From: Aromatoleum toluclasticum ATCC 700605
GTDB taxonomy: Bacteria; Pseudomonadota; Gammaproteobacteria; Burkholderiales; Rhodocyclaceae
Direction of reading: 5' to 3'
Assembly (NCBI RefSeq): GCF_000378245.1
Contig: NZ_KB899492.1
Coordinates: forward strand, 186,001-250,000
Length of the DNA stretch: 64,000 bases
Below the pieces are notes generated by a model. It ran no database searches, was not told the origin of the DNA, and saw nothing but the letters and a program-made list of their open reading frames with translations. Each line of letters begins with the position of its first letter. Positions within the stretch are counted from its first letter, which is position 1. Position numbers and translations under genes: made by a program. This document shows, piece after piece, positions 1 through 9,411 of this stretch.

Positions 1-109
1 CCGCGCGCGACGGCGGGTCGGCCAGGACGGCGCCGCTGGCGCCCGTCAGGGCAAGCACCAGCGGCACGACAAACAGCAGTCGCAAGACGTTCTTCAAGTT
101 GCGGACCAT
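1..109 (-). CDS. Secreted protein, N-terminal fragment (runs off the window)
   Basis: Only the first 36 codons are in the window. An ATG at 107-109 on the minus strand is preceded by a GGAG ribosome site about 9 bases upstream. The translation starts MVRNLKNVLRLLF and continues with a hydrophobic stretch and a plausible signal-peptidase site around ASGAVLA, so the product is probably exported. Nothing in this short piece identifies a family. It lies just downstream of the penicillin-binding-protein gene on the same strand, with 133 bases between them. Confidence 0.6.
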   Translation of the reverse strand, partial: MVRNLKNVLRLLFVVPLVLALTGASGAVLADPPSRA

Positions 110-242
110 TTCGGTGTCACTCCGGACTAGCCCCTGCCGGGGCGGACGGATCCGGCGCACCTCGTATCTTCCGCAAGCGCGCCGGAATCCTGAGTATTCA
201 ACGGCCATGAAACGTCGTTGCCGACCCCCCACACAAATCCTT

Positions 243-3200
243 TCAATTCTGCGGCCGCGCCCGCTCCGCCACGCCCTGCCCCTCCGGCGCGGGCACCAGC
301 GGACGCACCTCGCCGGTGGCCATGCCCGCATCGGCGCTGCCGCGCACCGGCTCCTCTGCGGACGCCTCCGGATCGCGCGGGGGCTCGGTCGGGGGCACGC
401 GCGCCGGCTCGGGTTCGGCGACGGTCTGGCTCAGGTAGGGCAGCAGCGTCGGCGCCATCGACTTCAGGATCTGCACCGGCAGGCCGGACGTGAATTTGAA
501 CGATGCGGCGTCCGGTCCGATCACGTAGGCAGTCAGGGTGCCGAAGTGGCGCGGTCCGAGGTAGAAGACGAAGGTCGCGGTGCGGTTCATCGCAACCCCC
601 CCCTTCACCTGGCCGCGCCCGCCCGAGATCACGATGCGGTTGTCGCCGGTGCCGGTCTTGCCGCCGACCGCCAGCGGAGAACCGTCGGGTGCGGTGAAGG
701 CGCCGGCCAGACGGCGTGCGGTGCCGCCTTCGACGACTTCGGACAGCGCGCCGCGCAGGGCTGTCGCGACTTCCGAGGACATCACGCGCTCGCCCTCGCT
801 CGGGCGGCGCGCGAACACCGTCTCGTACGGGGTGCCGGACGCGAAGTGCAGGCGGTCGATGCGCGCAGTGGGCAGGCGCACGCCGTCATTGACGATGATG
901 CCCATCAGCTCGGCCAGGGCCGCGGGACGGTCGCCGGAGCTGCCCAGAGCCGTTGCGAGCGAGGGCACGAGGCGGTTGAACGGATAGCCCAGGCGCGCCC
1001 AGCGGCGGTGGATGTCGAGGAAGGCCTCGACTTCGAGGATCGTGTAGATGCGCGTGTCCTGCGCCCCCTTGTAGCGGGTGCGGAACAGCCAGCGGTACAC
1101 GGCCTGGCGCTCGGCCTTGCTCGCGGCCACCGCCTCGTCGAAGTTCGCCTCGGGATGGGTGGCGAGGTAGCCTGCAAGCCACAGTTCCAGCGGGTGCACG
1201 CGCGCGATGAAGCCCTGGTCGGGCAGGTCGAAGGCCCCCGGCGCATAGCGCTTGTACAGCGTGGCCAGCCTTTCCTCGCCGAGTTCGGCCGCCGGCAGGC
1301 GCTCGGCCACGAAGGCGGAGAAGGTCTGCAGGTCGGCCCCGGGGTTAAGGTAGCGATAGGCCGCCGCGAGGCGGTCGGCGCTCGGGCGCAGGCCGTCCAT
1401 GAAGGTCGCGCGGATCTTCTCGGGGCTCTGGCCCTTGTACTTGCGCCAGAAGCGCCGCATGAACACCTGCGCCTCGCGGTCGGCAAACTTGGCGAGATAT
1501 TCGCTGCGGCGCGGATCGTCGTCGTCCTGCAGCAGCTGCGCCGTGCTGCCGGGGACCGCGTACATCGTGTGGCGCACGATGTCGCGCATCAGGCGCACGA
1601 AGGGCAGGTTGATCGAGGCCTGCAGCGCCTGCCGGATCGTCGGCACGCGGCCGTTGTCTTCCTTGCGGAAGTTGTTGAAGGTGTGGAGCCCGCCGCCGGT
1701 GAAGAAGGCCTCGCCGGGGCCGGCCGAATAGGAGCGCTCGAGCGCCGCTTCGAGCATCGCGGGCAGCTTGCGGTCGGACGTGCGGATCAGGTAGTCGATC
1801 GCCCAGCGCTTGATGTGGTCATGGCCGTCGACCTGGACCGTACGCAGTTCCGCGACCGGCTGCGCCGCGTGGCGCTGGTGCAGCTCGGCGACGATTTCGA
1901 GGTAGGTCGCGAGCACGCGCAGCTTGGCCGTGGAGCCGAGCTCGAGCTTGCTGCCCTCGTTGATGTCGAGCGGCTGGTCGGTGGTGTCGGTCTGCACGCG
2001 CACGCGATTGCCGCCTGGGGTGCGCTCGAACAGCGTGAAGCTGTAATGCACCTTGTCGAGCTGCGTCGGCGTGAGCAGGCGCTCACCGATGACGCCGGCG
2101 TCGCGGCCGAACTCGGGTTCGGCGAGCCGCTGCAGGTACTCGGTGACGACCTCCTGCAGCTTGCCGTCGAGTGTCGTCGAGGCCCGCAGGTCGAGGCGGT
2201 CGAGGTCGTACAGCGACACGTCGAGCATGCCCGCGATGCGCGTGCGCACGAGCGTCGAGCCCTTGTCCGCCGGCACCGGCACGCGCGCGGGATCGACCGC
2301 GGGGTCGCGGAACACGAGCTTCGCCTTGAGGCCCGCATCGCGCAGCCCCGGCCCGATCAGCCCGCCTTCGGCGAGGATGCGCAGGTGCGCATCGGCGAGT
2401 TTGGCGAGATCGTCGCGACCGCGGCCGAGGTAGTGCGAGGGGCGGCGGTGCGCGATCATCAGCGCGAGCACCTGGCGCAACGCCAGCCCCTGCTCCGCGA
2501 GCTCTTCGCCGCTCGCCTCGTCCTTCGCGAGCAGCTCGTTCACACGCGCGAAATCGGCGCCGAACCACACCCACAGGCCGTCGCCCAGGCCATGCACCTC
2601 GCCATACACGGGAGCGGCCGACAGCGGCACGGTATTGAGGTAGTCGAGCACCAGTTCGCGCCGCGCCGGCAGCGTCTCCGCGCCGTCGCGGTAGGCGCGC
2701 ACGCTCGCCGACACCATCTGGCGCAGCTTCTCCTGCGGCGAGTGCGTGACGCCGTCGGGCGAATGGCGGTATTTCTCGGTCTGCGTCGCCAGCGTGCTGC
2801 CGCCCGGCGTGTTGAGGTCTTCGTCGACGACCTTTACGAGTTGGGCGAAGAGCGCGCGGCCGAAGCGCGCCCAATCCACCGCAGGGTTCATGTGCGGCCG
2901 GCTGGTGTCGAGCAGGTCGCGGTTCTCGATGAACAGCAGCCCGTGCACGATGCGTGGCGGGATGCTGTCGAATGCCTCGTAATGGCGGATCGGGTAGTGC
3001 GTCGCGTACAGGGATTCGGCGCGCGCATCGCTGACCGACAGGCCGGTGCGCGTCTTTTCGCGGTACGGCGGGAAGTAGCCGCGGCCGGCGTAGTCGAGGA
3101 GCGAGCCGGAGAAACGCGCCTGACGCTCGATCGCGTAACCCCGCGCGGCCAGGCGCTCGGAAAACTCCGTCAGCTGCGTGTAGCCCAGGCGCTGGTCGAA

Positions 3201-3452
3201 AGGGCCGTGCTCGGGAAAGCGGATCGCGTCGCTCGGGCCGGGCTGCAGCTCCCAGGCGAGCTTCGCCGCGTAGCGCGGAATCTCGCGCGACTGCAGCCAG
3301 GAAGTTTCGCTTTCGTAGTACGCCGCGACGCCGCCGACGATGATCGCCAGGACACACAGCCAGAACAGCGAGCGCCGCAGCACCCTGAACCACCCCCGCC
3401 GTTCCGGCTTCTTGTTGCTGGTGTTACCTGACACGTTGGCGCCCGAGTGCAT
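243..3452 (-). CDS. Bifunctional class A penicillin-binding protein (GT51 transglycosylase/transpeptidase)
   Basis: A 1069-residue peptidoglycan synthase that should polymerise lipid II and cross-link stem peptides at the outer face of the inner membrane. A basic N-terminus precedes one membrane anchor (about residues 21-46). The GT51 region carries the catalytic-Glu motif as FIENRDL (174-180) and a GGST motif (217-220). The transpeptidase region has all three penicilloyl-serine motifs: STAK (Ser507-Lys510), SIN (613-615) and KTG (932-934). At 1069 residues it is longer than usual class A PBPs (about 750-850). The extra length lies mostly in the 300-odd residues between SIN and KTG, so it is a divergent branch and not a plain PBP1a or PBP1b. 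It is not close enough to either for a symbol. It is transcribed leftward with no close partner. The function class is secure; the physiological role is not. Confidence 0.88.
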   Translation of the reverse strand: MHSGANVSGNTSNKKPERRGWFRVLRRSLFWLCVLAIIVGGVAAYYESETSWLQSREIPRYAAKLAWELQPGPSDAIRFPEHGPFDQRLGYTQLTEFSERLAARGYAIERQARFSGSLLDYAGRGYFPPYREKTRTGLSVSDARAESLYATHYPIRHYEAFDSIPPRIVHGLLFIENRDLLDTSRPHMNPAVDWARFGRALFAQLVKVVDEDLNTPGGSTLATQTEKYRHSPDGVTHSPQEKLRQMVSASVRAYRDGAETLPARRELVLDYLNTVPLSAAPVYGEVHGLGDGLWVWFGADFARVNELLAKDEASGEELAEQGLALRQVLALMIAHRRPSHYLGRGRDDLAKLADAHLRILAEGGLIGPGLRDAGLKAKLVFRDPAVDPARVPVPADKGSTLVRTRIAGMLDVSLYDLDRLDLRASTTLDGKLQEVVTEYLQRLAEPEFGRDAGVIGERLLTPTQLDKVHYSFTLFERTPGGNRVRVQTDTTDQPLDINEGSKLELGSTAKLRVLATYLEIVAELHQRHAAQPVAELRTVQVDGHDHIKRWAIDYLIRTSDRKLPAMLEAALERSYSAGPGEAFFTGGGLHTFNNFRKEDNGRVPTIRQALQASINLPFVRLMRDIVRHTMYAVPGSTAQLLQDDDDPRRSEYLAKFADREAQVFMRRFWRKYKGQSPEKIRATFMDGLRPSADRLAAAYRYLNPGADLQTFSAFVAERLPAAELGEERLATLYKRYAPGAFDLPDQGFIARVHPLELWLAGYLATHPEANFDEAVAASKAERQAVYRWLFRTRYKGAQDTRIYTILEVEAFLDIHRRWARLGYPFNRLVPSLATALGSSGDRPAALAELMGIIVNDGVRLPTARIDRLHFASGTPYETVFARRPSEGERVMSSEVATALRGALSEVVEGGTARRLAGAFTAPDGSPLAVGGKTGTGDNRIVISGGRGQVKGGVAMNRTATFVFYLGPRHFGTLTAYVIGPDAASFKFTSGLPVQILKSMAPTLLPYLSQTVAEPEPARVPPTEPPRDPEASAEEPVRGSADAGMATGEVRPLVPAPEGQGVAERARPQN

Positions 3453-3568
3453 GAGATGCGGGGATTATCCGCCATCGGCACGCCATCCAGATACCCGTGT
3501 TGCGTGAAGGAAACAGCCGCACCGTGGTGCAGCGCAGCAATTCTGATCAGCCAGGCAGCTACGACACA

Positions 3569-3625
3569 GTTCGGACTGAGCCTATCGACGCCCTGCGTAT
3601 GCCCTTCGACGAGCTCGGGGCGAAC
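3569..3625. repeat. Degenerate palindromic intergenic repeat (GTTCG..GAGC..TCGA family)
   Basis: Two imperfect inverted arms (GTTCGGACTGAGCCTATCGA and the complement of TTCGACGAGCTCGGGGCGAAC, the latter about 3605-3625) flank a short loop. The sequence resembles the TTCGACAAGCTCAGGGCGAAC palindrome that I recognise as dispersed between genes in many betaproteobacteria; this copy has several mismatches. It lies after the prfC stop codon and before the PBP start and may act as a weak terminator for prfC. Confidence 0.6.
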
Positions 3626-3659
3626 GGTGACACAAGGCCGCGGAGGCCGGCTCCCCCGC

Positions 3660-5294
3660 TCAGGCCAGCACCTGCCCGTGCTCGCGCGTCGCGTGAAAGC
3701 CGACCTTGGGCCACTTCTCCATCGTCACTTCGAGGTTGTAGCGGCTGGAGGCCAGATACACGGGGTTGCCGTCCACGTCCTTGCCGATGCGCATCGACTG
3801 CTCGCGCTCGAAGTTGCGCCGCGTGAGCTCGTCCGGGAAGGTCAGCCAGCGCGCGGTGTGGATGTCGGCCGATTCGAAGATCGCGTCGACCTTGTACTCG
3901 TCCTTGAGGCGCTGCGCGACGACTTCGAACTGCAGCTGGCCGACCGCGCCGAGCAGCATGTTGCCGCCTTCCTGCTCGAACACCTGGATTGCGCCTTCCT
4001 CGCCGAGCTCCTGCAGGCCTTTCTGCAGCTGCTTGGACTTGAGCGGGTCGCGCAGGCGCGCGGCGCTGAAGAGTTCCGGCGAGAAATACGGGATGCCCTT
4101 GAAGCCGAGGTTCTCGCCTTCGGTGAGCGTGTCGCCGATGTGCAGCTGACCGTGGTTGTGGATGCCGATGATGTCGCCGGCGACGCCGTCTTCCATCAGC
4201 ACGCGCTCGTTGGCCATGAAGGTCAGCGCGTTGGCGAGCTTCATCTCGCGGCCCGCACGCACGTGCTTGACCTTCATCCCCGACGTGTAGCGCCCCGAGC
4301 AGATGCGGAAGAAGGCGATGCGGTCGCGGTGCTTGGGATCCATGTTGGCCTGGATCTTGAACACGAAGCCGGTGAAGGGCGCCTCGGCCGGCAGCACGAG
4401 ACGGGTGTCGGTGTCGTTCACGCCCGCCACCCGCGGCTGCGGCGGCGGCGCCCAGTCGATCAGTGCCTGCAGGATCTCCTGCACGCCGAAGTTGTTGATA
4501 CCCGAGCCGAAGAACACCGGCGTCTGCTTGCCGGCGAGGAAGTCGCCGAGCGAGAACGGGCTCGATGCGCCCTGGATCAGCTCGACATCCTCGCGCAACT
4601 TGCCGACTTCGAGCGGAAACAGCTCATCGAGCTGCGCGTTCGCGATGCCCTTGATGAGTTCGCCCTCGCTGCGCTTCTCCTCGCCCGCGGTGAAGCGCAG
4701 CACGCGATCCTCGAGCAGGTGATACACGCCGCGGAAGGTCTTGCCCATGCCGATCGGCCAGGTGATCGGCGCGCAGTCGATCTTCAGCACCTCCTCGATC
4801 TCCTGCAGCAGGTCGAAGGTTTCACGCACCTCACGGTCCATCTTGTTCACGAAGGTGATGATCGGCGTGTTGCGCAGCCGGCACACCTCGAGCAGCTTGA
4901 TCGTCTGCGTCTCGACGCCCTTGGCGGCGTCGATGACCATCACCGCCGCATCCACCGCGGTCAGCACGCGGTAGGTGTCTTCCGAGAAGTCCTGGTGGCC
5001 CGGGGTGTCGAGCAGGTTGATGGTGTTCCCCTGGTACTCGAACTGCATCACCGAGCTGGTCACCGAGATGCCGCGCTGCTTTTCGACTTCCATCCAGTCG
5101 GAGGTCGCATGACGCGCGCTCTTGCGTGCCTTGACCGTGCCGGCGAGCTGGATCGCGCCGCCGAACAGCAGCAGCTTCTCGGTCAGCGTGGTCTTGCCCG
5201 CGTCGGGGTGGGAGATGATGCCGAAGGTGCGGCGCTTCTCGACGTCACGCAGCAGTTCGGGCGGGTAGGGGGGCACTGAGGGGATGTCGGCCAT
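3660..5294 (-). CDS. prfC: Peptide chain release factor 3
   Basis: A 544-residue translational GTPase that recycles RF1/RF2 from the ribosome after peptide release. G-domain motifs are clear: P-loop HPDAGKTT (29-36), DTPGHQD (G3) and NKMD (G4). The switch-I region contains [12 protein letters not shown], typical of RF3 rather than EF-G, and the beta-barrel and C-terminal RF3 domains follow. Length matches the family (about 530). The start is the ATG at 5294, giving [24 protein letters not shown]; no strong Shine-Dalgarno is visible. It is monocistronic, leftward, with a palindromic repeat after the stop. Confidence 0.97.
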   Translation of the reverse strand: MADIPSVPPYPPELLRDVEKRRTFGIISHPDAGKTTLTEKLLLFGGAIQLAGTVKARKSARHATSDWMEVEKQRGISVTSSVMQFEYQGNTINLLDTPGHQDFSEDTYRVLTAVDAAVMVIDAAKGVETQTIKLLEVCRLRNTPIITFVNKMDREVRETFDLLQEIEEVLKIDCAPITWPIGMGKTFRGVYHLLEDRVLRFTAGEEKRSEGELIKGIANAQLDELFPLEVGKLREDVELIQGASSPFSLGDFLAGKQTPVFFGSGINNFGVQEILQALIDWAPPPQPRVAGVNDTDTRLVLPAEAPFTGFVFKIQANMDPKHRDRIAFFRICSGRYTSGMKVKHVRAGREMKLANALTFMANERVLMEDGVAGDIIGIHNHGQLHIGDTLTEGENLGFKGIPYFSPELFSAARLRDPLKSKQLQKGLQELGEEGAIQVFEQEGGNMLLGAVGQLQFEVVAQRLKDEYKVDAIFESADIHTARWLTFPDELTRRNFEREQSMRIGKDVDGNPVYLASSRYNLEVTMEKWPKVGFHATREHGQVLA

Positions 5295-5452
5295 GGATCG
5301 GATCGCAAAAAAACAAAGCCGCCGGCCGGAATCGGCGAGGCGGAGACAAACGCAATTCTATCAAGGAATTAGGGGTGATCGCAGGAGAATGGCGGCGAAG
5401 CGGCCGAAATCTGCGATCATGCGCGCCTAACCCACAGCCGGTTTCGCCGACC

Positions 5453-5719
5453 ATGCCCAAAGCCACGCCCACGCTCCGCCAGCGCAAGATCTTCGCCCTG
5501 ACCCGCATCCTCGGCGGCCTCGTCGCCGCCTGCTATCTCGGCTATGTCGTCGTCGCGAACCTTGCCGGCGGACTGCCCTTCGACGGCACGCTGGCCTTCA
5601 CGGCGCTGGTGGCGGCGGCCGGATTCGGCTATGCGGCATGGTATCTGCGCGACCTGTCGGCGATCGCCCGTGAGGAGCGCGCGCAGGGCGTAAACGGCAA
5701 CGGCGGCGCGAAGGGCTGA
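5453..5719 (+). CDS. Small two-helix membrane protein of unknown function
   Basis: 88 residues starting MPKATPTLRQRK, with two hydrophobic segments (about residues 18-37 and 44-63), a basic N-terminus and a polar tail ending in Gly/Asn repeats. Start choice is uncertain: the ATG at 5453 lacks a Shine-Dalgarno, and a GTG at 5375 would add 26 residues with poor coding character. It is convergent with the TerC gene and shares no obvious operon. No family is recognised. Confidence 0.55.
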   Translation: MPKATPTLRQRKIFALTRILGGLVAACYLGYVVVANLAGGLPFDGTLAFTALVAAAGFGYAAWYLRDLSAIAREERAQGVNGNGGAKG

Positions 5720-5770
5720 ACCTTCCCGCCGCCGTCGATCTCGCCGGGCTTCCCCGGCGCATCACCTTTA

Positions 5771-6532
5771 TCAGCGTGCCGGCTGCTTCTCGGCGACGTA
5801 GGGTTCGTGCAGCGCCACCGGCTTGGCCCCGCGCTTGCGCATGCGGATGTTGAGCATCTCGACCACCACCGAGAAGGCCATCGCCGAGTAGATGTAGCCC
5901 TTGGGCACGTGATGGCCGAAGCCTTCGGCGATCAACACCACACCGACCACCATCAGGAAGGACAGCGCCAGCATCTTCACCGTCGGGTGCGCCGACACGA
6001 AGTTGCCGATCGGCGCCGACGCTACCATCATCAGGCCGACCGAGGCGACCACCGCGGCCATCATCACGGTAAGGTTGTTCACCATGCCGATCGCGGTGAT
6101 GATCGAGTCGAGCGAGAACACCAGGTCGATGACGATGATCTGCATGATGACGGCGGTGAAGGTCGCCTTGACGGCCGACGACGCCTCGCCCTCCTCGCCT
6201 TCCATCAGCTGGTGGATCTCGCCGGTGCTCTTCCACACGAGGAACAGGCCGCCGCCGAGCAGGATCAGGTCACGCGCCGAGAAACCGTGGCCGAACAGCT
6301 CGAACAGCGCCTGGTTGAGGCCGGCGAGCCATGCGAGGAGGGACAGCAGCGCCAAGCGCATGAACATCGCCAGGAACAGGCCGAGGCGACGCGCGAACGC
6401 GCGGCGTTCAGGCGGCAACTTATCGACGAGAATCGAGATGAAGATGATGTTGTCGATGCCCAGCACCAGCTCGAGCGCGGTGAGGGTCAGGAAGGCGACG
6501 ATGAGTTGCGGGTCGGTCAGGAATTCGATCAT
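5771..6532 (-). CDS. TerC-family integral membrane protein
   Basis: 253 residues beginning MIEFLTDPQLIVAFLTLTALE. Two acidic membrane motifs are typical of TerC/Alx-type proteins: ELVLGIDNIIF near residue 20 and DLVFSLDSIITA in the second half. Multiple transmembrane helices alternate with a short acidic cytoplasmic loop (GEEGEASS). The family includes exporters or chaperones for metal ions, Mn2+ in several cases, and tellurite-resistance proteins. Specificity cannot be read here. I chose the ATG at 6532 because the longer frame adds about 49 low-quality residues. A 22-base hairpin-forming inverted repeat lies 55 bases upstream. Confidence 0.88.
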   Translation of the reverse strand: MIEFLTDPQLIVAFLTLTALELVLGIDNIIFISILVDKLPPERRAFARRLGLFLAMFMRLALLSLLAWLAGLNQALFELFGHGFSARDLILLGGGLFLVWKSTGEIHQLMEGEEGEASSAVKATFTAVIMQIIVIDLVFSLDSIITAIGMVNNLTVMMAAVVASVGLMMVASAPIGNFVSAHPTVKMLALSFLMVVGVVLIAEGFGHHVPKGYIYSAMAFSVVVEMLNIRMRKRGAKPVALHEPYVAEKQPAR

Positions 6533-6586
6533 GGCGGCATCAAATGGGCAATCCCGCCTGTATAACATGCGGCCGGCAAGAAACGC

Positions 6587-6620
6587 GAATTGCGGAACCG
6601 CAGCAAAGCTTCCGCAATTC
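6587..6620. promoter_or_regulatory. Perfect 11-bp inverted repeat upstream of the TerC-family gene
   Basis: GAATTGCGGAA at 6587-6597 and TTCCGCAATTC at 6610-6620 are exact complements separated by 12 bases. The element lies in the 241-base gap between the TerC gene (minus strand) and the TonB receptor gene (plus strand). It could be an operator or an RNA hairpin in the leader of the TerC gene. No T-run follows on either strand, so it does not look like a terminator. Confidence 0.6.
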
Positions 6621-6773
6621 CTGATTGACTGCCGCCGACCCGCAGCCTTCCGGACCTGCAGCCCCCCGCACCGGCGCAACCGACCATTGCATGTCGGCGC
6701 ACGCCGATCACGTCGATATAATCATCGGAAATATGCTGCATACCCCCACCTGGCATAGGGTTCAAGGTATGCT

Positions 6774-8846
6774 TTGAGGTTTCGCATCCACTGCGCCTGG
6801 ACCGAAATTCAGTTGGCCGCCTTCCCGTCCCACCTCCTCAGCCCGCACCTGACGATCGCATTGCTTGCGAGCGTCGTGATTCCTGCATCCGCGGCCGAAT
6901 CGCCCTACTTCGAGGAGCTGCCGCTGGTGCTGAGCGCGACCCGTCTGCCCCAGCCCAGGCACGAGGTACCCGGCGCAGTGACGGTGATCGACCGCGAGCT
7001 GATCGCCGCGACCGGCTACCGTGACCTCGCGCGCGTACTGCGTCTGGTCGCCGGCATGCAGGTCGGGCAGGAACGCGGGCACGCGCAATGGGTGACCTAC
7101 CACGGATTGTCGAGCGATTACCCGACCGAAATGCAGGTACTGGTCGATGGCCGTTCGGTGATCAACGGCAGCGCCTTCGGCGGTGTCGACTGGACCGGAT
7201 TGCCCCTCGCGCTCGACGAGGTCGACCGCATCGAGGTCGTGCGCGGGACGAATGCAAGCAGTTTCGGCGCCAACGCCTTCCTCGGCGTCATCAACATCAT
7301 CACTCGCCACAGCGTGGAGGACCCGGGATTGCGGGTAAATCTGCGCGCGGGCGACGACCGCATCCGCGACGCGACCTTCACGTGGAGTGGCGGCGACAGC
7401 CCGCTGACCCTGCGCGCCACTGCAGCCACACAGCGCGATGACGGTTTCGACGGCCTGCACGACACCCGTCGCACCGACACCTTCTCCCTCCGCGGAGACC
7501 TGCAGATCGACGCCGCTGATGCCCTGCTCGTGCGGCTCGCCGGCAACACGGGAGAGCGCGGCAACGGCTATCCGAATTCCGTGTTCGACAACAACGGCAC
7601 TCGCCAAAGCTGGAACCGCAGCCACGACTTTCATCTGCAGTGGCAGCACAACGAGTCGGCCGACGACGAGTGGCTGGTCAATTACTACCGCAATCACGAA
7701 CGCGTGCGCGACGAGTGGTTTGCGAGCGCACCGATGTTCCCGGCCGTGCCGCTGGACCGCAACCGTGAGAACGTGCGCGACAGCGTGGGGATCCAGCGGC
7801 GCAGCACCCCGACCCCGGACCTGCAGCACGTGTGGGGGCTGGAGGCGCAGCGCGAGGATGTCGACGCACCCTTCCTCTACTTCGGCGGCAACCCCGATGT
7901 CCAGTACCTGTACCGCGGATCGGGCAACGTGGAGTGGCGTGCGCGGGACGATGTAACGCTGAACCTGGGAGGCGCGGTGGAGAAGTATTCCGGCGCGAAA
8001 ACCCACCTCAGCCCCCGCGCCTTCGCAAACTGGCAGGTGGCACCCGGACACACGCTGCGCGCCGGATATTCCCGCGGCCTGCGTCAGCACAACGTGTTCG
8101 CGCGCTACTCGGACATCCGGGCGATCGATCCGGCGAGCGACGCGGTGCTGGTTCGCCCCTACCTGCCGAATCCCGACCTGAAACAGACGCGCGTGGGCGC
8201 GAGCGAAATCGGCTATTTCGGCCGCTTCGAGACCTGGAGCACGACGCTGGACGTACGGGTGTTCGAAGAGAACATCCGCAACTTCGTCGTACGCGTGCCG
8301 CAGCCCGACCCCGTGCCGGCACCGCTGCTGTCGCCCTTCCTCGGGTCCACGCGCTACGAGAACCTCGACTCCGCGGTGCGCCTGCGCGGCATCGAATACG
8401 AGCTGTCGACGCGCCCCCGGCCCGGCACCGAGCTGCGCGTCGCACACGCCATCATCGACCGCGACAGCAGCCACCCCGGCATCGAGGACCGCAGCGCCCC
8501 CTACTCCGCGGTCGTCAGCTGGATCCAGGACTGGGGTGGCGGCTGGAAGAGCATGTTCAGCGTGTTGCGAATGGGGCCGCTTGCGGGCGGCGACGGCTAC
8601 GTGCCGCGCTATCGCTTCGTCGCCCGGCCCTACACGACGTCCGACGCGAACATCACCTACACGACCAACATCGCGGGACACACGGTGCAACTGGGCCTCA
8701 CCGCCCAGAACATCGGGCCCCGCCACCAGGAATTCGCCGACCGCAGCCAGCAGGCTGCAAGCGGCTCGAACGACCCCGTTAACGAAGTATGCCCGACCGC
8801 ATACCTCTCGCTCAGCGTCGCGCTCGAGCGCGGCAAACGCCCGTGA
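6774..8846 (+). CDS. TonB-dependent outer-membrane receptor
   Basis: 690 residues. An N-terminal signal (hydrophobic run ending ASVVIPASA) is followed by a plug domain (about 45-170) with VTVIDRELI, LVDGRSV, IEVVRGTNASSFGANAF and GVINIITR, then a 22-strand-type barrel ending AYLSLSVALERGKRP. It should take up a scarce ligand across the outer membrane using TonB energy; the ligand is not evident and no FecR/sigma partner is adjacent. The start is uncertain. No ATG is available upstream, so translation begins at TTG 6774 or TTG 6813; the latter places the signal peptide nearer the N-terminus. A TATAAT hexamer lies at 6717-6722 with no good -35. The stop overlaps the start of the next gene (GTGA), implying translational coupling. 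Confidence 0.88.
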   Translation: MRFRIHCAWTEIQLAAFPSHLLSPHLTIALLASVVIPASAAESPYFEELPLVLSATRLPQPRHEVPGAVTVIDRELIAATGYRDLARVLRLVAGMQVGQERGHAQWVTYHGLSSDYPTEMQVLVDGRSVINGSAFGGVDWTGLPLALDEVDRIEVVRGTNASSFGANAFLGVINIITRHSVEDPGLRVNLRAGDDRIRDATFTWSGGDSPLTLRATAATQRDDGFDGLHDTRRTDTFSLRGDLQIDAADALLVRLAGNTGERGNGYPNSVFDNNGTRQSWNRSHDFHLQWQHNESADDEWLVNYYRNHERVRDEWFASAPMFPAVPLDRNRENVRDSVGIQRRSTPTPDLQHVWGLEAQREDVDAPFLYFGGNPDVQYLYRGSGNVEWRARDDVTLNLGGAVEKYSGAKTHLSPRAFANWQVAPGHTLRAGYSRGLRQHNVFARYSDIRAIDPASDAVLVRPYLPNPDLKQTRVGASEIGYFGRFETWSTTLDVRVFEENIRNFVVRVPQPDPVPAPLLSPFLGSTRYENLDSAVRLRGIEYELSTRPRPGTELRVAHAIIDRDSSHPGIEDRSAPYSAVVSWIQDWGGGWKSMFSVLRMGPLAGGDGYVPRYRFVARPYTTSDANITYTTNIAGHTVQLGLTAQNIGPRHQEFADRSQQAASGSNDPVNEVCPTAYLSLSVALERGKRP

Positions 8847-9385
8847 CTGCTGCGGCGACGGCGCAACTTCGTCCTTACCCGGCGAGCCCGCCCGGCCCGA
8901 TCGATTCGATCGCGGCAACCATCGCCCGCGAGGACAGGGACAGCCTGCGGCTGCGTTTCGAACTGGTGGGGAATCTCCGGCAGGTGGCGGTCCCGAGCCG
9001 CCGTGCCGCCCGAATGGCGGACGGGCTGTGGGCGCACACGTGCTGCGAGGCTTTCATCGGCATCCCCGGCAGCCCGGCCTATCGCGAGTTCAACTTCTCG
9101 CCCTCCGGCGAATGGGCCATCTACGACTTCGACGACTACCGCATTCGACGCCACGATGAATGCGCCGTGCCCGCGCCACGCATTTCGGTGACGCACGAAG
9201 CAGGACGCCTGATCCTCGAAGCCTCGATCGACGCGAAGGCAGTGACGCACGGCTCACCACTCCAGTTCGGCCTCACGACGGTCGTCGAAGCCCTCGACGG
9301 CACGCTATCCTATTGGGCCCTGCGCCACCCCGGTGCGCGCCCCGATTTTCACCTCCGCGACGCCTTCACGCTGACGCTGCCTTGA
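8843..9385 (+). CDS. DOMON-like domain protein
   Basis: 180 residues if translation starts at the GTG at 8843, which overlaps the receptor stop. The central block LWAHTCCEAFIGIPGSPAY, then EFNFSPSGEWAIYDFDDYR, matches my memory of the bacterial DOMON-like family (beta-sandwich, possible haem or sugar binding). There is no signal peptide with the GTG start and no CxxCH motif. Coupling to the TonB receptor gene suggests co-expression, but a joint function is only inferred. Spacing to the next gene is 26 bases. Confidence 0.75.
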   Translation: MTAAATAQLRPYPASPPGPIDSIAATIAREDRDSLRLRFELVGNLRQVAVPSRRAARMADGLWAHTCCEAFIGIPGSPAYREFNFSPSGEWAIYDFDDYRIRRHDECAVPAPRISVTHEAGRLILEASIDAKAVTHGSPLQFGLTTVVEALDGTLSYWALRHPGARPDFHLRDAFTLTLP

Positions 9386-9411
9386 GTCGCGTCGCGCACT
9401 GCCACTAAAAG

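Noticed and set aside
6533-6773. Mn2+-sensing (yybP-ykoY) riboswitch before the TerC gene
   Set aside because: The conserved loop sequences of that class were not found; only a simple inverted repeat is present.
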